Shown: positions 44,996-54,453 of the stretch, piece after piece
Position numbering within the stretch: the stretch's first letter is position 1
Layout of the letters: each line of letters begins with the position of its first letter
Origin: Sorangium cellulosum
Lineage (GTDB): Bacteria; Myxococcota_A; Polyangia; Polyangiales; Polyangiaceae
Reading direction: 5' to 3'
Length of the DNA: 64,000 bases
Assembly (NCBI RefSeq): GCF_001589285.1
Contig: NZ_JEMA01000372.1
Span: 58,114 to 122,113, forward strand
Notes under the pieces: model-generated
Database searches by the model: none
The model's input: the letters and a program-made list of their open reading frames with translations, nothing else
What the model was told of the DNA's origin: nothing
Made by a program: the position numbers and the translations under genes

Positions 44996-45981
44996 CCGCG
45001 GGCAACGCGGCGGGCGAGCCGCTCGCCGTGTTCCGCGGCGGCATCCCTGCGCTGTACAGCACCCTCGGCGCCGTCTTCCACCTCGAGCGGATCGAGCCCG
45101 CCGACGCGGGCCGGATCGACTGCGTGAACGACCTGGTCTGGAGCTGGTTCGGGACACGGCTGCGAATGACCGCGCTCTCGTGCGCGCCAGGGCTCGAGCC
45201 TACGCGGCGTGCCCACCTGGATTACATCGCGACCTACCCGTCCCAGCTCGATGCGCCGGTCGTGGATGACCCAGCGACGCAGCTCTTGGCCAACAACTGC
45301 GTCAAGTTCGGGCGCAACGAGTACGAGGTCTTCTGCAACGGAGCCGACGACCCGCGTGCGGCGTCGCCGTTCTCCTTGCGCTTCTGGGCGGAGATCGGCC
45401 CCGTCTCCGCGACGGACACCCGCCTGCCGGCGTACTCCGTCCTGCACCTCACGGTGCCTGACACCTGGCCCATCGACGACTTCTACCAGCGCGTGCTCGC
45501 CGTGGGCTCCGCGCTGCGCCTGCGTTGGGGCGCCGCGGGGTACTCCTACTCGATGTGGAGCGTGCACCAGCCGGCCCTGATGGAGCGGAAGAGCTACGCC
45601 CACGCGCGCCGCCACCCGGGCTACGACGTCGCGCGCTACGTGACGATGATGGAGGCCTTCTACGCGCGCCTCCGGACGGTCGGCTGGTTGACGTTCCTTG
45701 GCGAGGGCATGGTCGACGAGCTCGCGCGGCTGGGCCGCCCGCTCGCGGCCGTGCCGGGCGTGACCATCGTCAGGGCGGGGGACGCCACGGTCCTGCGCGC
45801 GGGCAGCAGCCCGGCGCGCGGCGACGTCAACCGGCTCGACATCCCCGCGGTCTACCGCGCTGCCGACGCGCTCGTGCGCCCGCTGCGCGCGCGCGACGGG
45901 CGGGGATTGAACTTCCTCAACCCCTGGAACGAGTCAGCGATCACCGAGTGGCTGCGCCGCTTCGAGCCGCTGCCGTCGTGA
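44992..45981 (+). CDS. DUF3396 type VI immunity-family protein
   Basis: The 329-residue protein starts at the GTG at 44992, overlapping the previous stop. It has the DUF3396 layout: MTALSCAPGLEPTRRAH near residue 55, FWAEIGPV and LRWGAAGYSYSMW in the middle, HPGYDVARYVTMMEAFYARL, VGWLTFLGEGMVDELARLG, then a late LNFLNPWNES. DUF3396 is described as a type VI immunity family, protecting the producer from a T6SS toxin. Here the nearest toxin candidate is the PD-(D/E)XK protein two genes upstream. It appears complete. Which toxin it neutralises is inferred only from proximity. Confidence 0.8.
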   Translation: MTAGNAAGEPLAVFRGGIPALYSTLGAVFHLERIEPADAGRIDCVNDLVWSWFGTRLRMTALSCAPGLEPTRRAHLDYIATYPSQLDAPVVDDPATQLLANNCVKFGRNEYEVFCNGADDPRAASPFSLRFWAEIGPVSATDTRLPAYSVLHLTVPDTWPIDDFYQRVLAVGSALRLRWGAAGYSYSMWSVHQPALMERKSYAHARRHPGYDVARYVTMMEAFYARLRTVGWLTFLGEGMVDELARLGRPLAAVPGVTIVRAGDATVLRAGSSPARGDVNRLDIPAVYRAADALVRPLRARDGRGLNFLNPWNESAITEWLRRFEPLPS

Positions 45982-45987
45982 GGCCCC

Positions 45988-46998
45988 ATGCGCGTCCAGA
46001 GCTCGTCCCGCGGCAGCTTCGTGGCTGTGCCCATCAAGAACAAGACAGGGCGCGAGCACCTCGTGGTCATCCTGACCTACACCTTCGCGGTCGATCCATT
46101 CGGTCGGGTGGAGCTGATCTCACCGGGCGCCGCACCCGCGCTCGTCGACGAGTACAACGGGTCTGACGCTGCCATCTCCAGCATCCGTAGGCCCTCGCTG
46201 CTGTTCGACCACAAGCCGGGCACCGACGTCATCCTCATCGGGCACGCGCACCCGCCGCTCCGGGGTAACGCCACCCACGTGGACGTCTCGCTGCGCGTCG
46301 GGCCCGTCGCCAAGACCGTGCGCGCCCACGGCCTTCGCGCGTGGAAAGCCGCCGCGTTCGGCGGGATCTCGCCTGGCCCGGCGCGCCCGCTCCGCGAGCC
46401 GGTGCCGCTCGTCTACGAGCTCGCCTGGGGCGGCAGCGACTACTCCGATCCGGAGCGTCCCCTCGGCGAGCCGCGCAACACCGTTGGCCGGGGTGTGGCC
46501 CGCGACCCTCGGTCGCTCATCGGGCAGCCCGCTGCCCAGCTCGAGGATCCGGCCCACCCCATTCATGGCGGCGAGAACGTCCCCTCCTGCTTCGGCGCCA
46601 TCCATCGCCACTGGCAGCCGCGCGCCTCGTACGCGGGGACGTATGACCAGGCGTGGATGGATACCAAGATGCCGCTGCTGCCCGACGACTTCGATCCTCG
46701 GTTCCACGTCGCCGTGCCTCACGATCAGTGGTCGCCGCGGCCGCTGCGGGGGGATGAGCCGTTCGAGGTGCTCGGGGCGACGCCCGAGGGGGCGTGGCGC
46801 TTCGCGCTGCCGCGGATCACGCCGGGCTTCTCCAGCTTCTGCCGCGGTATACGCAGCGAGCACCGGACGCACCTCGACACGATCCTCATCGACGCCGATG
46901 CGGGGCGCGTCGAGCTGACGTGGCGCGCGGCGATCCCGCTGCCCCGCAAGCACGAGATGCTGGAGAGCGCGGTGGTGTTCGAGAAGCGCGTGATCTGA
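45988..46998 (+). CDS. DUF2169 T6SS-associated protein
   Basis: The 336-residue protein has DUF2169 features: VVILTYTFAVDPFGRVEL near the start, KPGTDVILIGHAHPP, VYELAWGGSDYSDPERPLGE, RNTVGRGVA, and LPLLPDDFDPRFHV-like PLLPDDFDPRFH in the second half. DUF2169 proteins are encoded with DUF4150, VgrG and effectors in T6SS islands and act as adaptors or chaperones that load cargo. It starts 6 bp after the DUF3396 gene and closes the plus-strand operon of five genes. The next gene, vgrG, converges on it with only 22 bp between. Confidence 0.9.
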   Translation: MRVQSSSRGSFVAVPIKNKTGREHLVVILTYTFAVDPFGRVELISPGAAPALVDEYNGSDAAISSIRRPSLLFDHKPGTDVILIGHAHPPLRGNATHVDVSLRVGPVAKTVRAHGLRAWKAAAFGGISPGPARPLREPVPLVYELAWGGSDYSDPERPLGEPRNTVGRGVARDPRSLIGQPAAQLEDPAHPIHGGENVPSCFGAIHRHWQPRASYAGTYDQAWMDTKMPLLPDDFDPRFHVAVPHDQWSPRPLRGDEPFEVLGATPEGAWRFALPRITPGFSSFCRGIRSEHRTHLDTILIDADAGRVELTWRAAIPLPRKHEMLESAVVFEKRVI

Positions 46999-47020
46999 GC
47001 GCGCTCGCCTGCCGTGCGGC

Positions 47021-49255
47021 TCAGAGGTCCTCGACCCCGGGCGCGAGCTCTGGGTGGACGGCGGTGGCGATCACCTTGATGCTGCTCGACTTGATCGTCA
47101 CGGCCCCCGCCGCGATCGTGACGCTCGATCCGCCGACCTGCAGGACGATCTCGGCGGCGTTCATCGCGACCGCGCCGCCGACGTTGATGTTCACGCTAGC
47201 CTCGCTCGAGATCTCCAGGTCCTTGCCCGCGTTGGCTGCCCAGATACCGCCGACGGTGGTGGCCTTGGCTCCGGTCACGTTGAAGCCCACGTCGGTCCCG
47301 GCCGCGGAGATGAAGGCGCCGCCGACCGTGGTCGCGTGCGCGCCGATGGTGAAATCGCTCTTGCCGCCGACGCAGGCGTCGATTTTCGCGCCGCCCACGG
47401 CCACGCTCGCGGTTCCAGCCACCGCCATGGTGACCCCGAGCGCCGCAGCCTCCAGGCAGCTTCCTCCCACGGTCTCCGTCAGGCTCGCGGGGGTGCTTAC
47501 CTCGACCGAGCGGGACGACGTCGTGGTGTGACTGCCGCCGATGCTGAGCGAACGCGAGCCCTGCACCACGACGTTCTCGGCGCCGGAGACCGTCTTGGTG
47601 CGCGACGCGCTCACCGTCCAGCTCTGCGATGCGCCCACCGTCAGCTCGTACGCGGCGCCGACCTCCAGCGTCTGGTTCGCGCCGACGTCGAGCTTCTCGT
47701 CCACGCCCACCCCGTACGTGGCGTTGTTCGCGACCCGCTCGGACTTGTTGTTCGCGACCCTGACGTTAAGGTCCTTCTCCGCGTGGACGTGCATGTGCTC
47801 GCCGCCCGCGCCGTCCTCCATCCGGATCTCGTTGTGGCCGCCGCCGCCCGGCGATGAGAGCGACTGGAGCGACGAGCGCGTCTTGTTCCCAGGCAATGGG
47901 TAGGGCGGCCTGTAGAGGCCGTTGTAGAGGCGGCCGAGGACGATCGGGCGATCGGGGTCGCCGTCCTCGAAGTCGACGATGACCTCCCATCCGACGCGTG
48001 GGATCGCCACGGAGCCGCTCGTGTGCATCTGCCCGACGCGGACCCAGGCCGAGCTCGTGTCGTCCTTGTTGCTCCGTCGATCCCAGGGGAAGTGCACCTT
48101 CACACGGCCGAACTCGTCGGTGTGGATCTCCTCGCCGCTCGGCCCGGTGACCACGGCGAGGTGCGGGCCGCGCGCCACCGCGCGCGGCGTCCTCTGGGGC
48201 GGCCGGTACGGCACGTCTTTCGGCAGGAGCACCGCGTCGGCGCGGAGCACGCTGTCGCCGCCGCTGCCCTCCCAGGTCACGACGACGTCGCGCACCACGT
48301 ACTCACGATCGAGCGCTGGGTCGAGCGCGCCCGAGAGGGTGAAGGTGTGGCCAGGGGTCAGCGAGCAGGCGGAGGACAGGACGCGCACGCCGCTCGCTTC
48401 CGCGGCGAGCGCTTCGAGGCGGATCCGGGCGCGGCGCGCCCCCTCGTCCGGGTCCACGTAGCGGCCGGGGTAGATGTAGAGCTCGCGGCCGAGCGGCGCC
48501 TCGTCCGACGCCGATCGCTCCAGATCGAGCCGCGGGCGCTTGAAGTCGTGGTCGCGCAGCGTCACCTTCGCCGGCCGCGCGCGCGCGACCTCGCTGATCC
48601 AGGTGATCGCCTCGTCGGACGTGAGCCCCGTGTCGGCGACGAAGCGGATGTCGGCGCTGGGCGCCGTCGTGGCCCAGGCCGCGCTGGAGTCGCCGAAGAC
48701 GAGCTTCGCACCGTCCTCGCCGTGCTCGACGAAATACGTGATGCCATCCTCCTCCAGCAGCCGGTTGACGAAATCGAAGCTCGTCTCGCCGAGCTGCGTC
48801 GCGACCTCCCGGGCAGGGGTCTCGCCGGTCAGGCGCCACGCGATCGCGTCGCCGGGGATCCCGGCCTCCTCCAGGATCTGGGCCACGATCTCCCGCGTCG
48901 TCTTCTGCTGGAAGATGCGGTAATCCACGACGAGACGCAGGGGCTCGAGCGGGGAGGCGAGCGTCACCTCGATGTGCTGCGGCGACGACTCGGTGACGTG
49001 TTCGCCGACGCGCGACACCACGCCGGTGAAGCGGCGGACCACCGCGCCGTCGCGATGTCGCACGACCACGACGGCGGCCGGGCGCAGGATCCAGGCGCGC
49101 GGATCGAGCTCAGCGCTCGGGTACTTGAGCGTGACGTCCACCGCGTAGCTCGTCGAGAGCCCCTCGCGGGCATGGAGCCGGAGCACGCGCGCGAGCGACG
49201 GGTCGACCCCCTCGGCGGCGAAGTACACCTCGTATAACAGGCTCGCGTCGGCCAT
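47021..49255 (-). CDS. vgrG: VgrG spike protein, first of three (third in transcription)
   Basis: The 744-residue protein starts at the ATG at 49255, with an AGGG-type site upstream; the frame upstream of it is not VgrG. The gp27-like part has YRIFQQKTTREIVAQILEEA and FDFVNRLLEEDGITYFVEHG. The gp5/OB part has GPSGEEIHTDEFGRVKVHFP and SAWVRVGQMHTSGSVAIPRVGWEV. The tail (about 520-744) is a repeat beta-helix with units like LDVGANQTLEVGAAYELTVG. VgrG trimers form the T6SS needle tip. No toxin extension follows. It lies 11 bp after the second vgrG and is last in the operon. Confidence 0.95.
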   Translation of the reverse strand: MADASLLYEVYFAAEGVDPSLARVLRLHAREGLSTSYAVDVTLKYPSAELDPRAWILRPAAVVVVRHRDGAVVRRFTGVVSRVGEHVTESSPQHIEVTLASPLEPLRLVVDYRIFQQKTTREIVAQILEEAGIPGDAIAWRLTGETPAREVATQLGETSFDFVNRLLEEDGITYFVEHGEDGAKLVFGDSSAAWATTAPSADIRFVADTGLTSDEAITWISEVARARPAKVTLRDHDFKRPRLDLERSASDEAPLGRELYIYPGRYVDPDEGARRARIRLEALAAEASGVRVLSSACSLTPGHTFTLSGALDPALDREYVVRDVVVTWEGSGGDSVLRADAVLLPKDVPYRPPQRTPRAVARGPHLAVVTGPSGEEIHTDEFGRVKVHFPWDRRSNKDDTSSAWVRVGQMHTSGSVAIPRVGWEVIVDFEDGDPDRPIVLGRLYNGLYRPPYPLPGNKTRSSLQSLSSPGGGGHNEIRMEDGAGGEHMHVHAEKDLNVRVANNKSERVANNATYGVGVDEKLDVGANQTLEVGAAYELTVGASQSWTVSASRTKTVSGAENVVVQGSRSLSIGGSHTTTSSRSVEVSTPASLTETVGGSCLEAAALGVTMAVAGTASVAVGGAKIDACVGGKSDFTIGAHATTVGGAFISAAGTDVGFNVTGAKATTVGGIWAANAGKDLEISSEASVNINVGGAVAMNAAEIVLQVGGSSVTIAAGAVTIKSSSIKVIATAVHPELAPGVEDL

Positions 49256-49266
49256 GTCCCTACCCC

Positions 49267-51465
49267 TCAGTTGTGGCTGAGCTTGGAGGCCACCTTCTTG
49301 ATCTTGGCCGCGGGCGCCGCGATGCTGGGCGCCTTGATCTCGATGCTGCTCCCCGTGATGGTGAGCGACGCCCCGCCCACGCGGATCGACACCTCGGACT
49401 CCGCTTCGATCAGGATCTTCGGCGCGTTCGCGATGAGCGCGCCGCCCACGTTGACGGTGAGCGAGCTCGTGGCCGTCTCGCCCGCGGTGCCGCCGGCGGC
49501 GATGACGTAAGCGCCCCCGACCGTCTCGGCGGCCGCGCCTTTGACGCTGGTGGTCACCGCCTTGCCTGCCGCCTGGATCTTGGCCCCGCCGACCGTCTCG
49601 GCGGCGGCGCCGCCGGTCAAGTTGGCGACGCCTGCGGCCGCGGCGGAGATCCACGCGCCGCCGACGGTCACGTCGAGAGAGCCAAGCACCATCCTGCTCA
49701 CATCAAGGATGGATGCGCCCATCATGGAGCCGCCGACCGTGAGCGAGCGCCCGCCGGTCGCCTCGACCTTGAGACCGCTCACGCTCGCCGTGCGCGACGC
49801 GCCGATGCTCGCCGTCTCGGCGCCGGCGACGTCGACCGAGCGGCTGCCAGAGACGCTGAGGGACTCCGAGGCGCCGATACGGACGCTCTGCTCGGAGCCG
49901 ACGCCGACCTTGAGGTTCGCGCCGACGGACACGTCGAGGTTCGCGCCGACGGTGTGCTCGTCGTTTGCCCCGATCTTCTCCGAGCGGTTATGGCCGATGG
50001 CGACGTTCATGTCCCGGGAGGCGTTGATGAAGACCTCCTCGCTTCCTTTCCTGTCCTCGAACCGGATCTCGTTGGCGGTGCCGCCCCCCGGTGTGGTCGC
50101 CGTCTGCCAGGCCGTGCGCGTCTTGTTCGCGGGGAGCGGGTAGGGGACGGGGAACTGGCCGTCGTAGAGGTGGGTCACCACGAACGGGCCGTCGACGTCG
50201 GCGTCCTGGTGGTCGACGAGCACGTCCCAGCCGACCCTGGGGAGGATCATCGAGCCGCCGAGCGGCACCTGGCCCACGCGCATCCACGTCGAGGCCTTCT
50301 CGTTCCGCGCGCCCTCGCGATCCCAATAGAACTGCACGCGCACCTGGCCCGTCGCGTCGGGGTGGATCTCCTTGCCTTGCGCGCCCACGACGACGCCCGT
50401 CTGCGGCCCGCCGGTCGACCGTGCGATCGGCCCCTCCGCGCGGAACGGCGTGGCCGCCGGGATCGCGGTGAAGGACAGCGAGAGCGCCTCGTCCTCCTCG
50501 CGCTCGCCGCCGCGGCGCTCGACGAGCGTGTAGGCGACCTCATCGACGAGGTAGCGGCCGTTCAGCGCCTCGACGGGGTGGTCGGTCAGCTCGATGACGA
50601 GCCCGCTGCGCAGGCGCGTCGTCCATGCCTCGCCCGAGGTGACGCTCGTCCGGGCGCGGAGCGCCTCGAGCCGCGTGCGCGCGCGCACGCGGCCCTGGGC
50701 GGGCGTCTTGAAGCGCCCGGGGTAGTCGTAGACCTCGAGCGCGCCGTCGCCGTGCATGGCGTCGAGCGACAGGCGCGGCTTGGCGAAGTCGTAGTCCCGG
50801 AGCCGCACCTTGCTGGGCGCGATGCGTTCCTCGCGCCGCAGCTGGAGCACGCTGTCGCGCGTCGCCTGAAGCCCCGCGCCCTCGTGGAACGGCAACAGGG
50901 CGCCACCCTCGATCTCGGGCGCGGCGGCCGAGTCGTCGGCGAACACCAGCACGGTCGCGTCGTCCGCGAAATCGAACCAGTAGTAGATGCCCTCCTCGGC
51001 GAGCAGCCGCTCCACGAAGGCCCAGTCGCTCTCGTCGTACTGGGCGCAGTAGCGGCGCGCCTCGTAGCTTCGGGACAGCGACCAGCGCACGGAGGAAGCG
51101 GGGACGTTGGCCCGAGCGAGGACCCGCCGCACGATGTCCACCGGCGTTGCGTCCTGGTAGACTCGGCTATCGCGGCCGATCGCGAGCGGCGCGGCCTCGG
51201 GCTCGAGCACGGCGCGGAAGGCGCCGCGGCCGTCGCCCCCGAGGACGCGCTCAGCCTCCGTCACGCGGCCGCGCACCACCACGGTGCGCTCGAAGCGGTC
51301 GCCGAGCGACAGCTCGAACGGCTGACCCAGCAGGTCGCCCGGGGGGAGCGGGTCGTCGGCCCAGGCGACCACCTCGAAGCGGAACAGCGTCGACAGGCCG
51401 GTCTGCCCGTCGACGCGGCTCGCCCGGAGCTCGCGGCCGCCGATCGTCACGGAGAGCAGCGTCAT
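49267..51465 (-). CDS. vgrG: VgrG spike protein, second of three
   Basis: The 732-residue protein has gp27-like motifs (YCAQYDESDWAFVERLLAEE and GIYYWFDFAD), the gp5 OB-fold with GAQGKEIHPDATGQVRVQFY and STWMRVGQVPLGGSMILPRV, and a beta-helix tail of NLDVSVGANLKVGVG-like repeats (about 500-732). The tail ends in a short Lys-rich stretch. It lies 3 bp after the stop of the third vgrG. It differs strongly in sequence from its two neighbours, so the three genes are diverged paralogues and not a recent tandem duplication. It may pair with a different PAAR or effector. Confidence 0.95.
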   Translation of the reverse strand: MTLLSVTIGGRELRASRVDGQTGLSTLFRFEVVAWADDPLPPGDLLGQPFELSLGDRFERTVVVRGRVTEAERVLGGDGRGAFRAVLEPEAAPLAIGRDSRVYQDATPVDIVRRVLARANVPASSVRWSLSRSYEARRYCAQYDESDWAFVERLLAEEGIYYWFDFADDATVLVFADDSAAAPEIEGGALLPFHEGAGLQATRDSVLQLRREERIAPSKVRLRDYDFAKPRLSLDAMHGDGALEVYDYPGRFKTPAQGRVRARTRLEALRARTSVTSGEAWTTRLRSGLVIELTDHPVEALNGRYLVDEVAYTLVERRGGEREEDEALSLSFTAIPAATPFRAEGPIARSTGGPQTGVVVGAQGKEIHPDATGQVRVQFYWDREGARNEKASTWMRVGQVPLGGSMILPRVGWDVLVDHQDADVDGPFVVTHLYDGQFPVPYPLPANKTRTAWQTATTPGGGTANEIRFEDRKGSEEVFINASRDMNVAIGHNRSEKIGANDEHTVGANLDVSVGANLKVGVGSEQSVRIGASESLSVSGSRSVDVAGAETASIGASRTASVSGLKVEATGGRSLTVGGSMMGASILDVSRMVLGSLDVTVGGAWISAAAAGVANLTGGAAAETVGGAKIQAAGKAVTTSVKGAAAETVGGAYVIAAGGTAGETATSSLTVNVGGALIANAPKILIEAESEVSIRVGGASLTITGSSIEIKAPSIAAPAAKIKKVASKLSHN

Positions 51466-51468
51466 GCG

Positions 51469-53691
51469 TCACCCGACCAGGTTGGGGTTGCCCGAGAACG
51501 TGATGCCGCCCGAGGCGTCGAGCGTGACCAGGCCGACGAACGCGGCGGAGCCGGCGGTGAGATTGAGGATGCCGCCGCCGCCGAGGAAGTTCGCGATGCC
51601 GAGCACCCGGATGCCGACCTTCTTCCCCTTGATCGTCACCTGGCCCGCGGCGTTGCCGACCATCAGGCCGCCGACCGTGACCACCGAGAGGCCCTTCGAC
51701 GTGCCCACGCGATCGCCCCCGGCGGCCTGAACGCGCACGCCGCCCACGGTGCTCGCCAGCGCTCCAACGAAAGACTCGGTGACACCGGCGGCCGAGGCCG
51801 AGATCTTCGCGCCCCCGACGGTCTCGGATTTCGCGCCGGCGACCGCCATCGACACGCCGAGCCCTGCGGCCGAGAGCATCGAGCCGCCCACCGCGAGCCC
51901 GTGGGAGCCTGTCGCTGTCCGGCTGATGCTGAGCAGCGCCGCGGTCGTGTGGCTGCCCCCGGTGAGCTCGGCGTCGCTCCCCGTGACGTTCACGGAGACG
52001 TCGCCGCCGACCGTGACCGTCTCGGAGGCCCCCACGCTCTTCGTGCGGTCTCCGCCGACGCGGACGCCCGCGTCGGCGGAGACCGTGGTCGTCGCGTCCG
52101 CGCCGATCGTCACCGCCTGGTTGCTGCCGATGGTGACCTGCTCGTCGGCGCCGACCGTCCGCTCCTCGTTCACCCCGACCGCCTCGGTCTTGTTGTTGTT
52201 CGTGACCGCGTCGAAATCCCTGGCGGCGTTCACGAACATCTCCATCCCGCCGCCGCCGTCCTCCATCCGGATCTCGTTGCGCTTGGCGCCTCCGGGGCTC
52301 GATGAGGTCTGGAGCGCCGACCGCGTCGCGGCCGCGGGGTAGCTGTAGGGGGAGACCTTCTCGGCGTTGTACATGCGGCTCACCGCGATCGGCCGGTCGG
52401 GATCGCCGTCGAAGTAGACGACCGTCATCTCCCAGCCGACGCGCGCGAGCGTCATGGAGCCGCTAATCGGGTGCTGCGCGAGGCGGATCCAGCAGGAGCT
52501 CGTGTCGTCGTCATTGCCAATCCGGTCCCAGAAGAACTTCGACTTCAGCCTGCCGAGCTTGTCCGTGTGGATCTCGCCGCCGGCGGAGCCCGTGACGACG
52601 GCCGAGTGCGCGCCGCGGATCCTGGGGCGCGGCGTCGTGCGCTGAGGGCGGTGGCGCGTCGCGAGCGGCGTGCAGAGGAAGACATTCGCGTACGGCTCGA
52701 GGTGCACGGTCGGGTCCAACGGCTGGACGACGACGCGGTGCTCGACGCTGGTGAGCAGATACTCCTGCGCGAGCGGGTCGCGCGCGGCGTTCTCCAAGGA
52801 GAACGTCCGGCCTGCCTGGAACTCGAGGACATCCGATCGCCCTCGCCCCACGGTCTGGTGCGCCCGCGCTTCCTCGGCGCGGATCGCGGCGAGCGCCTGG
52901 CCATCGGCCTGCTTCAAGAAGCCGGCTGGGTAAAGGAGCTGATCGCCGAAGCCGCTCGCGGCGGCCGGCACGCTGACGGTCAGGTCGATCCCCGGCGTCT
53001 CGAAGTTGTAGTCGCACAGGGAGACGCGGCCTGGGGCGGCGCGGGTCTCCAGGACGAGCTCGTGCACGCCCTTTCCGTGCGTCTCTACGTCGAGGATCCG
53101 CACGGGGCTCGCGCCGTCGATGGGCGAGAAGGCGGCGTGCGAGTCCGCGAAGGTGACGTGTGTCGAGGACTCGTCGTCCTCGACGACGTAGAAGATCCCT
53201 TCGTGCTCCAGCAGGCGGGATGCGAAGGCGAGGTCGGTCTCGGCGTGCTGGACGCAGTAGGCGCGCCTCACCGGGGCGCGCTCGAGGGAGAAGCTCAGGT
53301 GATCGGGCGAGATGCCGGCGCCGTCGAGCACGGCGGCGACGATCTCCTTCGCGTCCTTGTCCTGGAACATGCGGATGTCGGCGCGCAGCCCGAGCAGCCA
53401 GAGCTCGTGGGCCAGCGAGATGACGTACCGGCGCAGCCCGTCGCGGTGGATGCCGTCGAAGCGCAAGCCGATCACCACGAGGTGGAAGTGGCGCGCCGGG
53501 GTGCCGTCGACTTGGATGATGAGGTGCGCCGGCTGGCCGATGGCCCGCGCCCCGTCGATGTCGTCGCGCGACAGCGCGTGGACGCTCGCGCGGGTCGGTC
53601 GCGAGAGCGCCTCCAGCACGGTGGCCGAGGTGAAGATCAAGTCACCTTCCAGGCCGGAGCAGGAGAGACCAAGGGCGAGCTGGTTGGGCAT
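51469..53691 (-). CDS. vgrG: VgrG spike protein, third of three (first in transcription)
   Basis: The 740-residue protein has RMFQDKDAKEIVAAVLDGAG and YCVQHAETDLAFASRLLEHE in the gp27-like half, GSAGGEIHTDKLGRLKSKFF and SCWIRLAQHPISGSMTLARV in the OB-fold, and a beta-helix tail with EERTVGADEQVTIGSNQAVT-like repeats. The final part becomes Gly-rich (FLGGGGILNLTAGSAAF). It starts at an ATG and is the upstream vgrG of the three. The DUF6484 gene lies 57 bp upstream on the same strand. Confidence 0.95.
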   Translation of the reverse strand: MPNQLALGLSCSGLEGDLIFTSATVLEALSRPTRASVHALSRDDIDGARAIGQPAHLIIQVDGTPARHFHLVVIGLRFDGIHRDGLRRYVISLAHELWLLGLRADIRMFQDKDAKEIVAAVLDGAGISPDHLSFSLERAPVRRAYCVQHAETDLAFASRLLEHEGIFYVVEDDESSTHVTFADSHAAFSPIDGASPVRILDVETHGKGVHELVLETRAAPGRVSLCDYNFETPGIDLTVSVPAAASGFGDQLLYPAGFLKQADGQALAAIRAEEARAHQTVGRGRSDVLEFQAGRTFSLENAARDPLAQEYLLTSVEHRVVVQPLDPTVHLEPYANVFLCTPLATRHRPQRTTPRPRIRGAHSAVVTGSAGGEIHTDKLGRLKSKFFWDRIGNDDDTSSCWIRLAQHPISGSMTLARVGWEMTVVYFDGDPDRPIAVSRMYNAEKVSPYSYPAAATRSALQTSSSPGGAKRNEIRMEDGGGGMEMFVNAARDFDAVTNNNKTEAVGVNEERTVGADEQVTIGSNQAVTIGADATTTVSADAGVRVGGDRTKSVGASETVTVGGDVSVNVTGSDAELTGGSHTTAALLSISRTATGSHGLAVGGSMLSAAGLGVSMAVAGAKSETVGGAKISASAAGVTESFVGALASTVGGVRVQAAGGDRVGTSKGLSVVTVGGLMVGNAAGQVTIKGKKVGIRVLGIANFLGGGGILNLTAGSAAFVGLVTLDASGGITFSGNPNLVG

Positions 53692-53748
53692 GGCGTTCCT
53701 CCCTGCTCGCGGCGCCGGTCGATGCTGGCGGCGCCGCGGCCACGCGCG

Positions 53749-54279
53749 TCAGTTCAGGCGGATCATCCGGCCCACGATCTTGTGCACCCCGCTCGCGCGC
53801 GCGGTGATGTCCTGTCCGAGCGTCTCGACGAACCCGAACGCGCGCAGGACGACGCTGCTCATGCCGCTGACGAGGCTGACCTCGCTCGCCCCGAGGAGCG
53901 CGATGCGGCGCGCCCGGATCACGAACTCATCGCCCTCGTCCACCCCCGGCGTGGCGGACGTCCTGAGCGCCCCGAGCACGACCCAGCCGCCCTGCTCTTG
54001 CTGGGCGATGACGCGCTCGCGTCGCTGGAGGGCGGTCCGCAGCACGGCAGGCTCCACCGAGGGGTCGATCGCGGCGGGAGCCGCCTCCGCGCCGACCCGG
54101 AGGACGGCCCGGCCAGCCTCCTCGTCGAACGCCTCCAGCCGGACGGCGACGAGCTGCGGCGCCGCGGGCTCGGCCGGGCGCACGACCGCCAGCTCGGGCC
54201 CGCGCCCCGCCTCGGCCCCTGGCTCCGCTGCCTCCGCCGGGGTCACGATCTCTGCCAGCCCATGTCTGCTGCGCGCCAT
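53749..54279 (-). CDS. DUF6484-type T6SS accessory protein
   Basis: The 176-residue protein starts at the ATG at 54279, with GGAGG upstream. The N-terminal half is Ala/Glu/Pro-rich. The second half contains RERVIAQQEQGGWVVLGAL, GDEFVIRARRIALLGASEVS, SSVVLRAFGFVETLGQDIT and ARASGVHKIVGRMIRLN, which I recognise as the DUF6484 pattern encoded beside vgrG genes. It is probably a VgrG adaptor. The gene precedes the three vgrGs in the same orientation. Confidence 0.75.
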   Translation of the reverse strand: MARSRHGLAEIVTPAEAAEPGAEAGRGPELAVVRPAEPAAPQLVAVRLEAFDEEAGRAVLRVGAEAAPAAIDPSVEPAVLRTALQRRERVIAQQEQGGWVVLGALRTSATPGVDEGDEFVIRARRIALLGASEVSLVSGMSSVVLRAFGFVETLGQDITARASGVHKIVGRMIRLN

Positions 54280-54453
54280 ACGAGCTCCTCCCTCCGAAGA
54301 GCTTACCGCACGAGCGCGTCGCCGAACAGACGTGCTCTGCCAGGGGAGGTCGCGGCAAACTCGCGCGCTGTTGCGCGCATATGTCGCCCGAGCCAGGCGC
54401 CGGTTTCGGGAGCCGCACAGCTGCACTGGGCTCGTCGCGCGGCCGGAGGCGAC

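Noticed and set aside
49273..52305. A 1010-residue plus-strand open frame
   Set aside because: It is antisense to two vgrG genes with intact gp27/gp5 motifs.
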